Source: Pseudomonas sp. R5(2019) (lineage in GTDB: Bacteria > Pseudomonadota > Gammaproteobacteria > Pseudomonadales > Pseudomonadaceae). Taken from it: a stretch of 64,000 nt of DNA. The notes beneath the pieces are model-generated. The model searched no databases and was not told the origin of the DNA. It saw only the letters and a program-made list of their open reading frames with translations. Positions 10,837-18,002 of the stretch are shown one piece after another. Position numbers and translations under genes: made by a program. The DNA is taken from positions 83,960-147,959 of the forward strand of contig NZ_JAAAMT010000010.1 of assembly GCF_009905435.1 (NCBI RefSeq), given 5' to 3'. Numbering within the stretch: the first letter of the stretch is position 1; each line of letters begins with the position of its first letter.

Positions 10837-11847
10837 TCAGACCATTCCCGCCTGGCGCAGCTCGCTTTTCAGATACGCATAGTAGATCGGCCCCGCAACC
10901 ACCCCAGGCAAGCCAAACGCCGCTTCAAATATCAACATCGCCAGCAACAGCTCCCACGCACTGGCGCTGATCTGCCCGCCGACAATCCGCGCATTCAGAA
11001 AGTATTCCACCTTGTGGATAACGATCAGGTACCCCAACGCCGCCATCGCCACCCAGATCGACAACGACAGGCCAACGATAGTGATCAGCGTGTTGGATAT
11101 CAGGTTGCCGATCACCGGCAACAGCCCCAGCAGGAAGGTCAGCATGATCAGGGTTTTGGTCAACGGCAGCTTGATGCCGAACATCGGCAGCACCACCGCC
11201 AGGAAGATCCCGGTAAAGAAGGTGTTGAGCAGGGAAATCTTGATCTGTGCGAAGACGATGTTGCGAAACGCCTGCACCAGCAGCATCAACCGTTCGAACA
11301 ATGCAGCCGCCAGCGGCTTGCGCAAGGTCGGGTCGGGGACGCGATGCAAGGCGATGATCGCGCCCAGGATCATGCCGATCAGCATGGTCACGAACATGTG
11401 CACCGCGCCCTTGCCCACCAGTTGCAACTCGCCCAGGTGGGTTTTCAGCCACTCGCCGATGGCGACCCGAAACTCCGCCGCGCTGGCGGGCAGATAAGCG
11501 TCGATAAAGGGTGGCAGCTGGGTCCGCGCCTGATCGACCAGCAGCATGAACTTGTCCAGCGAGGCACCGGGGTTTTCCGCTTCATGCAACAGGAAGCTGA
11601 TGGCCCCGGCGAACAACAGGGACAGGCTGCTCACCACCAGCGTGCCCAGCAATGCTACCGCCACCCAGCGCGCCCGGCGCCCGGCGATCAAGTGCTGCAG
11701 CTTGGGCGTCAGCATGTTCACCAGTTCGAACACCAGCAACCCGGCCAGCAGGCTCGGCAACAGCTTGAGCGGCAACACCAGCAGCAATGCGGTAAACACG
11801 ATGATCCAACTGGCTATAACGACTTGGCGCGCGGTGAACGTGGGCAT
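10837..11847 (-). CDS. AI-2E family transporter (PerM-like permease)
   Basis: Polytopic inner-membrane protein, 336 aa. It begins with strongly hydrophobic helices (VIASWIIVFTALLLVLPLKL, then LLPSLLAGLLVFELV). A cytosolic/periplasmic amphipathic stretch (about 90-145) follows, then several more helices, including FTGIFLAVVLPMFG and LPVIGNLISNTLITIVGLSL, which carry the family-typical proline/glycine pattern. Family members include YdgG/TqsA and Na+/H+ antiporter-like proteins; the substrate here cannot be told. It lies downstream of the mini-psiF gene on the same strand, 117 bp apart. Confidence 0.85.
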   Translation of the reverse strand: MPTFTARQVVIASWIIVFTALLLVLPLKLLPSLLAGLLVFELVNMLTPKLQHLIAGRRARWVAVALLGTLVVSSLSLLFAGAISFLLHEAENPGASLDKFMLLVDQARTQLPPFIDAYLPASAAEFRVAIGEWLKTHLGELQLVGKGAVHMFVTMLIGMILGAIIALHRVPDPTLRKPLAAALFERLMLLVQAFRNIVFAQIKISLLNTFFTGIFLAVVLPMFGIKLPLTKTLIMLTFLLGLLPVIGNLISNTLITIVGLSLSIWVAMAALGYLIVIHKVEYFLNARIVGGQISASAWELLLAMLIFEAAFGLPGVVAGPIYYAYLKSELRQAGMV

Positions 11848-11964
11848 ACAGCCTCAGAAACGAACGGCATGAAGGGACCGGCAGTCTGCCAGCGTTCCAG
11901 GGGCACGACCAGTGGGGGTTGCGATCCTGCCGCCAGCGCCACGCCCGCGCGACCGGCGGCGCCG

Positions 11965-12135
11965 CTACTTTTTCTGCAGGCAGTCACTCATGAAGGTGTG
12001 TTTGTCGCCGTCAAGGGCCTGGACGGTAGCGTCGGCGTGGCAGGTTTGGACCTTTTGCTGTTGCGCCGTGGCCGCGAACAACGGGTCGGCCATCATCAAA
12101 GACAGCACCAGCAAGGGCACATGCAGTATGTTCAT
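11965..12135 (-). CDS. Small single-repeat PsiF family protein
   Basis: A 56-aa predicted exported protein. The N-terminal signal peptide MNILHVPLLVLSLMMADPLFA ends at an Ala-rich site, leaving about 33 residues with one PsiF repeat: AQQQKVQTCHADATVQAL, then DGDKHTFMSDCLQKK. It keeps the two cysteines and the (Y/F)MSxCL motif of E. coli PsiF, which has two such repeats. The ribosome site AGGAG lies 8 bp before the ATG. PsiF is phosphate-starvation induced in E. coli; its molecular role is unknown. The gene is short enough to be missed by automatic callers. Confidence 0.82.
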   Translation of the reverse strand: MNILHVPLLVLSLMMADPLFAATAQQQKVQTCHADATVQALDGDKHTFMSDCLQKK

Positions 12136-12212
12136 GAAGCACTCTCCTGCGGCGCCACGGCGAACCCGCAGCCTCGAAAAACAGTGTAGACAGACTTTTT
12201 ACACTCCAACCC

Positions 12213-13100
12213 TTACAAGCCGGCCGCCTTCAGGCGCGCCGCATGCTCGGTGAACAGCCGCACAGGTTCCGCGCCTTTGCCGATTGCGCCCAGGGACTGA
12301 TTGACGATATCGAAGTGATCCAGCGGGAAGTCATCGCCGATCACCTCACCCAAGTGCGAGCTGATGCGCCCGACCATACCGTCGCATTCCTTTTCCCGGG
12401 TAAAGCTGCGGGCATACAGCCGGCAGAAGTAGTGGCTGCCATCGAACCGATTGAGCCCCTGGTGAGTGCGCGGGTCCTGGACAACACCGGACCAGGAGTA
12501 ATAGCGCACCCCGGCGACCTCGGCCGCGCCCGGCCCACCCCAGGTGGTCGGCACCCCTTGTGGGTACTGACGATTGAACAGCGCCGCGCCGTCAAGGGTC
12601 AGCGACTGGTACGCCGCCTTCACATCGATCGGCAGCAACGGGCCCCGCTGTCCCGTCTCAAGCAACCACATCACCATCGCCAGCAAGCGCAGGCCGAATG
12701 CCAACAGGCGGCCTTGAGGACTGCCCGCCGGGTACAGACGGGTATGGAAATCGGCCAGTTCCGAACCGCGATGGGGACCGGCCACCGACGTCACCGAAGC
12801 GACCCACTCCGGACGCCTGGCAGCCGCATAGCGGGCCGATAGCGCCCCTTGGCTATGGCCGATCAGGTTGACCTTGTCGGCCCCGGTTTCCCGGCGAATG
12901 CGCTCGATGATCGCCAGCAGCTGTTCGCCCCGGACTTCGCTGGAGTTGAGCGGCGACACCTGCACCGCGAACACCGTCGCCCCACCCCGGCGCAGCGCCG
13001 AGGGAATACCGAACCAATAGGGGTAAAGCACCAGCCGCACAAACCCGAGCATGCCGGGTACCAAGACCAACGGATAACGCGTAGCCAGCGCTTGCGACAT
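12213..13100 (-). CDS. Lipase family I.1 paralogue lacking a signal peptide
   Basis: Alpha/beta-hydrolase, 295 aa. The sequence aligns with mature Pseudomonas triacylglycerol lipase (LipA/LipC): YPLVLVPGMLGF, YWFGIPSALRRGGATVFAVQ, SEVRGEQLL. The nucleophile elbow is NLIGHSQGA (Ser), and the Asp and His regions are ECDGMVGRISSHLG and LDHFDIVNQ. There is no signal peptide. The codon just before the upstream GTG (13106) is an in-frame TAG, so the protein cannot extend further. The two cysteines of the secreted enzymes' disulfide appear replaced. No foldase (lif) gene is adjacent. An intracellular esterase/lipase is the likely product. Confidence 0.85.
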   Translation of the reverse strand: MSQALATRYPLVLVPGMLGFVRLVLYPYWFGIPSALRRGGATVFAVQVSPLNSSEVRGEQLLAIIERIRRETGADKVNLIGHSQGALSARYAAARRPEWVASVTSVAGPHRGSELADFHTRLYPAGSPQGRLLAFGLRLLAMVMWLLETGQRGPLLPIDVKAAYQSLTLDGAALFNRQYPQGVPTTWGGPGAAEVAGVRYYSWSGVVQDPRTHQGLNRFDGSHYFCRLYARSFTREKECDGMVGRISSHLGEVIGDDFPLDHFDIVNQSLGAIGKGAEPVRLFTEHAARLKAAGL

Positions 13101-13212
13101 GGGCACCTATCCCTGAGCCGAATCCATGAGTGAACACTAGCATCGAACTCCTGCGCGTCGCTGAGGTTCAAAGTGATATCAGGCCAGCCGGCCTATTCGA
13201 GGGAGCGACACC

Positions 13213-13548
13213 ATGTACAAATCTACTTTGGCAGCGCTGTGCGTCGTGGCATCACTGAGTGGTTGCAGTACCACACCTGAAAACCCGGTGGACATGGTCA
13301 CCTTTCGCAACGAACCGCTGGTCAAGGAGGTTGAAAACGGCATGACCATGCAACGCGTGATCGCCATTGGCGGCACCCCTTCGACCTTCAAGGATCTGCC
13401 CAACGGCGGCACCTGCAATAACTACATCCTCAACCGCGACGGTCATCAGCAGCCCTACTACATCACCTTTGACGGCACCGGTCACGTGGACGGCAAGGGC
13501 TTCATGACCTGTGAGCAGCACCAGGCCAACCAGAAGGCGAGCGGATAA
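13213..13548 (+). CDS. osmE: Osmotically inducible lipoprotein OsmE
   Basis: Outer-membrane-associated lipoprotein, 111 aa. The lipobox LSGC (Cys at residue 19) follows a typical signal peptide MYKSTLAALCVVASLSG. The remainder has the SmpA/OmlA (BamE-like) fold signature: VENGMTMQRVIAIGGTPS, then a C-x28-C pattern (TCNNYILN, FMTCEQHQ). OsmE of E. coli is induced by osmotic and envelope stress. The gene is divergent from the lipase gene, with 112 bp between them. Confidence 0.9.
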   Translation: MYKSTLAALCVVASLSGCSTTPENPVDMVTFRNEPLVKEVENGMTMQRVIAIGGTPSTFKDLPNGGTCNNYILNRDGHQQPYYITFDGTGHVDGKGFMTCEQHQANQKASG

Positions 13549-13599
13549 AACTTTCCAGACGCGGGGGCCGCCACAAAGTTCATGGAACACGCCAACCGC

Positions 13600-13978
13600 T
13601 TACCCCGCCGATTTCGGCGCCTTGCCCGCCTTCATTTGCTGCAGCAACGGTGTGCATTGATTCGGCTCGCCGCCACTGGGCGCGATCAAAGCCAGCAAAC
13701 CCGCGGCTGGCCCCGCCGCCACACCCAGGGTCACCATGCCCGCACCGCGCAGCATCAACGGTACCGCCTGGACGCCGGCGTTGGGCTTCTTGAAGGTGCC
13801 GCGCACGTACAACGGCGAGCGCAGCGACAGCAGGCGAATGCCCTTGGACTCCGGGATGATCTTCAGGTCGAGTTTTTCAGTGGCGAAGTTAGCGGTGGGT
13901 GATGACGACACCCACGATGAGCAGGATCGACAGCAGACTGGAAAGGACCCAGGCCAGTATTTTTGAAGTGCGCGTCAT
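13600..13978 (-). pseudogene. AsmA-family pseudogene, internally deleted
   Basis: The N-terminal start is recognisable: an ATG at 13978 opens MTRTSKILAWVLSSLLSILL plus IVGVVI, a membrane anchor like that of AsmA proteins, but it stops at 13889. In another frame, 13600-13905 encodes the last 100 or so residues of an AsmA family protein (NFATEKLDLKIIPESKGIRL, then SLRSPLYVRGTFKKPNAGV). AsmA proteins run to several hundred residues, so the central majority is missing and the two ends are in different frames. The deletion also removed the frame, so no functional protein is expected. Confidence 0.78.
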
Positions 13979-14270
13979 TGCACGGTTCTCCGGATGACAG
14001 CTTTGCTGCGGCGCTGGTATTTGCTTAGGGCTTCCCATAGCCGAACAGGTTTAGAAAGCCTTGCCCCGGAATCGAATATTTATCCGGCCGACGCGCCCGC
14101 CCCAACCCAACAGACGCTTGACGATGCCGTGAAAGCCGCGGGCCACAAGGGCTGCGGCAAATATCAATTCCGTTGATTGTTACCATTACCTTTATGAACT
14201 TTTATATCTAATTCTCGAGAGTAGCATTGGCTCCGTAGACACATTTCAGCCCTCCAAGGAGCGCCCTCTC
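13979..14270. other. Intergenic region with possible promoter of the repeat-protein gene
   Basis: 292 bp between the AsmA remnant and the repeat-protein gene. The last third is AT-rich. TTGTTA (14177-14182), 17 bp and TTTTAT (14200-14205) form a weak promoter candidate for the gene at 14271. A reading frame ending at 14176 with the C-terminus AGHKGCGKYQFR has no plausible start or family match and is not called. Confidence 0.35.
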
Positions 14271-14591
14271 ATGAAACGCCAATTGCTGCTCAGCCTTACC
14301 CTTTCTGTCCTGGCCGCCAACGCCTTCGCTGTTCCGGCCGCTGACCAAGGCATTTCTGCCGAAGCCAAATCCAGCACCACCGTGATCAGCCAACCGATCG
14401 GTAGCCTCGCTGAAGGCGGCTCTGATCGCCTGATCGAGCGCAGCAACACCATTGCTGAAGGCGGTTCCGACCGTACCTTGCAGCGCAACGATGTCGCTGA
14501 AGGCGGATCGGATCGTCTGATCGAACGCAGCAAGACCATTGCCGAAGGCGGTGCCGACCGTCTGCACGAACAAAACCAGCGTCTGAGCTAA
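14271..14591 (+). CDS. Secreted tandem-repeat protein (AEGGSDR repeats)
   Basis: Predicted exported protein of 106 aa. The signal peptide MKRQLLLSLTLSVLAANAFA ends in the AxA cleavage motif. The mature part has four tandem copies of a 14-15 residue unit built on (I/L/V)AEGG(S/A)DR(L/T)(I/L/H)(E/Q) at about residues 46, 61, 74 and 89. There are no cysteines; the repeat is acidic/basic balanced and probably disordered. The ribosome site AAGGAG lies 9 bp upstream, and a strong terminator follows. I know of such proteins in pseudomonads (sometimes labelled phage infection protein) but know of no demonstrated function. Confidence 0.8.
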   Translation: MKRQLLLSLTLSVLAANAFAVPAADQGISAEAKSSTTVISQPIGSLAEGGSDRLIERSNTIAEGGSDRTLQRNDVAEGGSDRLIERSKTIAEGGADRLHEQNQRLS

Positions 14592-14610
14592 GGCCTTGCG
14601 GTCCTTGGAA

Positions 14611-14644
14611 AAAGCCCGGTTCCTGCAACCGGGCTTTGGTTTTC
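14611..14644 (+). terminator. Rho-independent terminator of the repeat-protein gene
   Basis: Perfect 11-bp stem AAAGCCCGGTT (14611-14621) with AACCGGGCTTT (14627-14637), 5-nt loop, then GGTTTTC. Confidence 0.88.
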
Positions 14645-14726
14645 AAGAAGCCCTGCGTTTTGCGGTTCGACGCCGTCAAAGTCGATTTGCTAGAGTGCAC
14701 AGCTGATCCAATTGAAGCCTGCCCCC

Positions 14727-15350
14727 ATGCTCCCCCGCGCTGAACAAAAACAACAGACCCGCCACGCATTGCTCCACGCTGCCCGTCAATTGATGGACAG
14801 TGGCCGAGGCTTTGGCAGTCTGAGTTTGCGCGAGGTGGCCAAGGCTGCCGGCATCGTCCCCACCGGTTTTTACCGGCACTTCACCGATATGGACGAACTG
14901 GGTCTGGCATTGGTGAACGAAGTGGGCGAAACCTTTCGCGAAACCATTCGCCTGGTCCGGCATAACGAAGTGGTGCTCGGCGGCATCACCGATGCCTCGG
15001 TACGGATCTTTCTCGATGTCGTCGCTGCTAACCGCAGCCAGTTCCTGTTTCTGGCGCGCGAGCAGTATGGCGGCTCGTTGCCGGTACGCCAGGCGATCAC
15101 AGTGTTGCGCGAAGGCATCGCTTCGGACCTGGCGGCGGACCTTGGTTTGATGGCCAAGTGGCAACACCTGAATGCGGCGGCACTGGCGGTCATGGCCGAC
15201 CTGGTGGTGAAAACCGTGTTCGCCACCCTGCCCGAGCTGATCGACCCCCCTGCTGCGCCCCTGCCCCCGCACCTGATGCCCCAGGCCAAGATCACTCAGC
15301 AATTGCGCTTTATCTTTGTCGGCGCCCGCCATTGGCAAGGCATCAATTAG
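14727..15350 (+). CDS. desT: TetR-family regulator, DesT/FabR type
   Basis: Predicted repressor of unsaturated fatty-acid synthesis genes, 207 aa from ATG 14727. An in-frame TTG at 14712 is possible. The helix-turn-helix is LREVAKAAGIVPTGFYRHF (residues about 38-58), preceded by RAEQKQQTRHALLHAARQLM. The ligand domain has LFLAREQYGGSLPVRQAI. Both strongly recall P. aeruginosa DesT, which senses acyl-CoA saturation and controls desCB. As I recall, DesT is also encoded next to ureE in PAO1. The desaturase genes are not adjacent here, so its targets would be elsewhere. Confidence 0.82.
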   Translation: MLPRAEQKQQTRHALLHAARQLMDSGRGFGSLSLREVAKAAGIVPTGFYRHFTDMDELGLALVNEVGETFRETIRLVRHNEVVLGGITDASVRIFLDVVAANRSQFLFLAREQYGGSLPVRQAITVLREGIASDLAADLGLMAKWQHLNAAALAVMADLVVKTVFATLPELIDPPAAPLPPHLMPQAKITQQLRFIFVGARHWQGIN

Positions 15351-15360
15351 GTCCTTTTTT

Positions 15361-15385
15361 GGTGCAAAACGCCGTTCGTCGCACC
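15361..15385. promoter_or_regulatory. Possible NtrC half-sites upstream of ureE
   Basis: GGTGC (15361-15365) and GCACC (15381-15385) are the two NtrC half-site sequences, but in the reverse arrangement and 15 bp apart rather than GCACC-N5-GGTGC. They lie 75-100 bp upstream of the sigma-54 promoter, a normal enhancer position. The match is only suggestive. Confidence 0.35.
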
Positions 15386-15460
15386 GATTCAAGACAAAAA
15401 CACGCCCCCGCTTTCAGCTATCACACGCATTTGTAGGGCATTTCCTTCAGATACCCCGAT

Positions 15461-15476
15461 TGGCAAGGCACTTGCT
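15461..15476 (+). promoter_or_regulatory. Sigma-54 promoter of ureEFG
   Basis: TGGCAAGGCACTTGCT has the invariant GG (-24) and GC (-12) exactly 10 bp apart, and the TTGCT downstream box matches the RpoN consensus TGGCACG-N4-TTGCW at nearly all positions. Transcription would start near 15487, about 30 nt before the ureE ATG. Sigma-54 plus NtrC control of urease genes is well known in pseudomonads. Confidence 0.78.
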
Positions 15477-15517
15477 CTGCATAGGCTATCGCTCTTACTT
15501 AGCTGGAAGCCCTAGCC

Positions 15518-16018
15518 ATGCTGGTTATTCACACTCGGATCGCGCCCAAACCTGACTGGTCGGCCGAATTGCACCTGACCTTCGAAGCCCGCAGCAAGAG
15601 CCGCTTGCGCTGTTTTAGTGCCGAGGGGGAGGACGTCGGGTTGTTTTTGGAGCGCGGCCAGTCGCCGCTGCATGACGGCGAATTCCTGCAAGCCGAAGAC
15701 GGCCGGGTGGTCCGCGTTTGCGCCCGCCCGGAAAAACTCCTGCACGTAACCTGCGCCAGCGCCTTCGAACTGACCCGCGCCGCCTATCACTTGGGTAATC
15801 GCCACGTCGCCTTGCAAGTGGGTGACGGTTGGCTGCGCCTGCTCGATGATTACGTGCTCAAGGCCATGCTCGAGCAGCTCGGCGCTCACACCGAGACCCT
15901 CGAGGCGCCGTTCCAGCCCGAGCACGGCGCCTACGGTGGTGGCCATCACCACTCCCGTCACGGTGACGAAGATTTCAATTACGCGCCGCGCCTGCACCAG
16001 TTCGGCGTGCGCACATGA
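15518..16018 (+). CDS. ureE: Urease accessory protein UreE (nickel metallochaperone)
   Basis: Cytoplasmic nickel-binding chaperone of urease maturation, 166 aa. The peptide-binding N-domain (LTFEARSKSRLRCFSAEGED) and metal-binding domain with the conserved GNRHVALQV motif (His is the dimer Ni ligand) are present. The C-terminus is His-rich (EHGAYGGGHHHSRHGDED), which adds nickel-binding capacity. Its stop overlaps the ureF start (ATGA at 16015-16018). It is first in the ureEFG-hupE unit downstream of the sigma-54 promoter. Confidence 0.96.
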   Translation: MLVIHTRIAPKPDWSAELHLTFEARSKSRLRCFSAEGEDVGLFLERGQSPLHDGEFLQAEDGRVVRVCARPEKLLHVTCASAFELTRAAYHLGNRHVALQVGDGWLRLLDDYVLKAMLEQLGAHTETLEAPFQPEHGAYGGGHHHSRHGDEDFNYAPRLHQFGVRT

Positions 16019-16689
16019 GCCCGGCCTGGGCTCTGCTGCGCCTGGCCAGCCCGCAGCTGCCGATTGGTGGCTACAGCTATTCCCAGGGTTTGGAGATGGC
16101 CGTGGAAATGGCCACCGTGGTCGACCCGGCCAGCGCCCGTCGCTGGATCGCCGACCAGCTGTTGCTCAATCTGGCGCGCTTCGAAGCACCGCTGTTACTG
16201 GCTCATTGCGTGGCCGCCGAGGCCGAAGACTGGGGCGAGTTGCTCCAGCGTTGCGACGAGCACCGGGCCAGCCGCGAGACCCGCGAACTGCACCTGGAAA
16301 GCCGGCAGATGGGCTATTCCCTCAAACAGCTGCTCGAAGGCTTACCGGAGCTGGACACGGCTGCCCGACGCTTTCTCGCCGACATCCACGAACCGCACTT
16401 GGCCCTCGGTTGGGCGCTGGCGGCGCGTGCCTGGCAGATCAGCCCACAGGACGCCCTGGCCGCCTGGCTCTGGAGCTGGCTGGAGAACCAGCTGGCCGTG
16501 TTGATGAAAACCCTGCCGCTGGGCCAGCAAGCCGCTCAGCGTCTGACCAGCGAACTGCTGCCGTTGCTGCAACAGGCCCGGCAGATCGCCACCGACCTCA
16601 ACCCCCAACACCTTGGCAGCGCCGCCTTCGGCCTGTCGCTGGCGAGCATGGCCCATGAGCGCCAATACAGCCGCCTGTTCCGTTCCTAG
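16015..16689 (+). CDS. ureF: Urease accessory protein UreF
   Basis: All-helical urease maturation factor that links UreD to the GTPase UreG, 224 aa. Typical segments are [20 protein letters not shown] near the N-terminus, [20 protein letters not shown] in the middle, and the C-terminal [17 protein letters not shown]. It is translationally coupled to ureE by a 4-bp overlap and followed by ureG after 10 bp. Confidence 0.96.
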   Translation: MSPAWALLRLASPQLPIGGYSYSQGLEMAVEMATVVDPASARRWIADQLLLNLARFEAPLLLAHCVAAEAEDWGELLQRCDEHRASRETRELHLESRQMGYSLKQLLEGLPELDTAARRFLADIHEPHLALGWALAARAWQISPQDALAAWLWSWLENQLAVLMKTLPLGQQAAQRLTSELLPLLQQARQIATDLNPQHLGSAAFGLSLASMAHERQYSRLFRS

Positions 16690-16699
16690 GAGAACCCTG

Positions 16700-17314
16700 A
16701 TGAATACCCAACCCCTGCGCGTCGGTATCGGCGGCCCGGTCGGCTCCGGCAAGACAGCCCTGACCCTGGCCCTGTGCCTGGCCCTGCGCGAGCGCTACAA
16801 CCTGGCTGTGGTCACCAACGATATCTACACCCGCGAAGATGCCGACTTTCTGGTGCGCAACCAGGCCCTGGCGCCGGAGCGGATCATTGGCGTGGAAACC
16901 GGCGGCTGCCCGCACACCGCCATCCGCGAAGACGCTTCAATCAACCTGGAAGCGGTCGACCAGCTCAACCGGCGCTTTCCCGGCCTGGACCTGATTCTGG
17001 TCGAATCCGGCGGCGACAACCTCTCGGCTACCTTCAGCCCGGAACTGTCGGACCTGACCATTTACGTGATCGACGTGTCGGCCGGCGACAAGCTGCCGCG
17101 CAAAGGCGGCCCGGGGATCTGCAAGTCCGACCTGTTGGTGATCAACAAGATCGACCTTGCGCCGCTGGTGGGCGCCTCGCTGGAAATGATGGATGGCGAC
17201 ACCCGCCGCATGCGCGGCGAGAAGCCCTTCGTGTTCAGCAACCAGAAAACCGGCCAAGGGCTGGAAGAGATCATTGCCTTTATCGAACGCCAAGGCCTGT
17301 TGACCGCAGCCTGA
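16700..17314 (+). CDS. ureG: Urease accessory GTPase UreG
   Basis: SIMIBI-class GTPase that powers nickel delivery into urease, 204 aa. P-loop [11 protein letters not shown] (residues 11-21), the CPH metal-binding triad in [15 protein letters not shown], switch region [15 protein letters not shown], and the guanine specificity motif NKID in [14 protein letters not shown] are intact. It starts at the ATG at 16700 with an AGGAGAA ribosome site. Confidence 0.97.
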   Translation: MNTQPLRVGIGGPVGSGKTALTLALCLALRERYNLAVVTNDIYTREDADFLVRNQALAPERIIGVETGGCPHTAIREDASINLEAVDQLNRRFPGLDLILVESGGDNLSATFSPELSDLTIYVIDVSAGDKLPRKGGPGICKSDLLVINKIDLAPLVGASLEMMDGDTRRMRGEKPFVFSNQKTGQGLEEIIAFIERQGLLTAA

Positions 17315-17343
17315 TCACCTCTTCACTACAAGGAAGCTGACCG

Positions 17344-17916
17344 ATGTCGCTGAAAAAACTGCTGTGCCTGTTACCCCTGCTGCTCGCCCCTGGCCTGGCA
17401 CTCGCCCACCCCGGCCATGGCGACAACGGCCTGGTGGCCGGCATCAGCCACCCGATTGGCGGGCTTGATCACTTGCTGGCGATGGTGGCGGTCGGCCTGT
17501 GGGCGGCACAGCAACAAAGCGCGGCCCGCTGGGCGCTGCCGTGCACCTTTGTCGGCACCATGCTGATGGGGGGTTTGCTGGGTTTTAGCGGGCTGGAACT
17601 GCCGGCGATGGAAAGCGGCATCGCCGCCTCGGTGCTGGCGCTGGGGCTGGCGGTAGCGCTGGCGGTTCGCCCACCGGTAAGCCTGGCGGTACTGGCGACG
17701 GCGCTGTTCGCGCTGTTCCACGGCGTGGCCCATGGCCTGGAAATTCCCGAGATGACCAGCCCGTGGGCGTATGCCTTCGGTTTTGTCGCCGCCACCGCTG
17801 CGCTGCACGCCGCCGGATTCTTCGTGGTCCGCGTGCTGCCGCAGGCCGCCGCGCTGCTGGTGCGCCTCGCCGGCGCGGCCTCGGCGCTGACCGGTGCGTG
17901 GTTGTTGGCTGGCTGA
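17344..17916 (+). CDS. HupE/UreJ family membrane protein
   Basis: Inner-membrane protein, 190 aa. After a signal-like helix it has HPGHGDN, and later HPIGGLDHLLAMVAVGLWA, the HPxGGxDHxLAM motif of HupE/UreJ putative nickel permeases. About six hydrophobic helices follow, with FHGVAHGLEIP (second His-rich site). As the last gene of ureEFG it probably supplies nickel for urease. A pure UreJ role is inferred from position. Confidence 0.9.
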   Translation: MSLKKLLCLLPLLLAPGLALAHPGHGDNGLVAGISHPIGGLDHLLAMVAVGLWAAQQQSAARWALPCTFVGTMLMGGLLGFSGLELPAMESGIAASVLALGLAVALAVRPPVSLAVLATALFALFHGVAHGLEIPEMTSPWAYAFGFVAATAALHAAGFFVVRVLPQAAALLVRLAGAASALTGAWLLAG

Positions 17917-17930
17917 CGCTGTAACCAAGG

Positions 17931-17950
17931 GCTCCCACAATTGTGGGAGC
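17931..17950. repeat. Spacerless REP palindrome
   Basis: A perfect 20-bp palindrome, GCTCCCACAATTGTGGGAGC, 14 bp after hupE. It is two GTGGGAGC REP-type arms joined with no spacer, a form not seen elsewhere in the window. In RNA it would give a stem of about 8 bp with a 4-nt loop. There is no U-tract. Confidence 0.75.
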
Positions 17951-18002
17951 GCTCCCATCCTCCTGCTACCATGTCGCCCAAACTCCGTGACGACATCAGC
18001 CA

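Noticed and set aside
13994..14176. 60-codon frame ending AGHKGCGKYQFR
   Set aside because: No plausible start or ribosome site and no recognised family; the window sits between a pseudogene and another gene.
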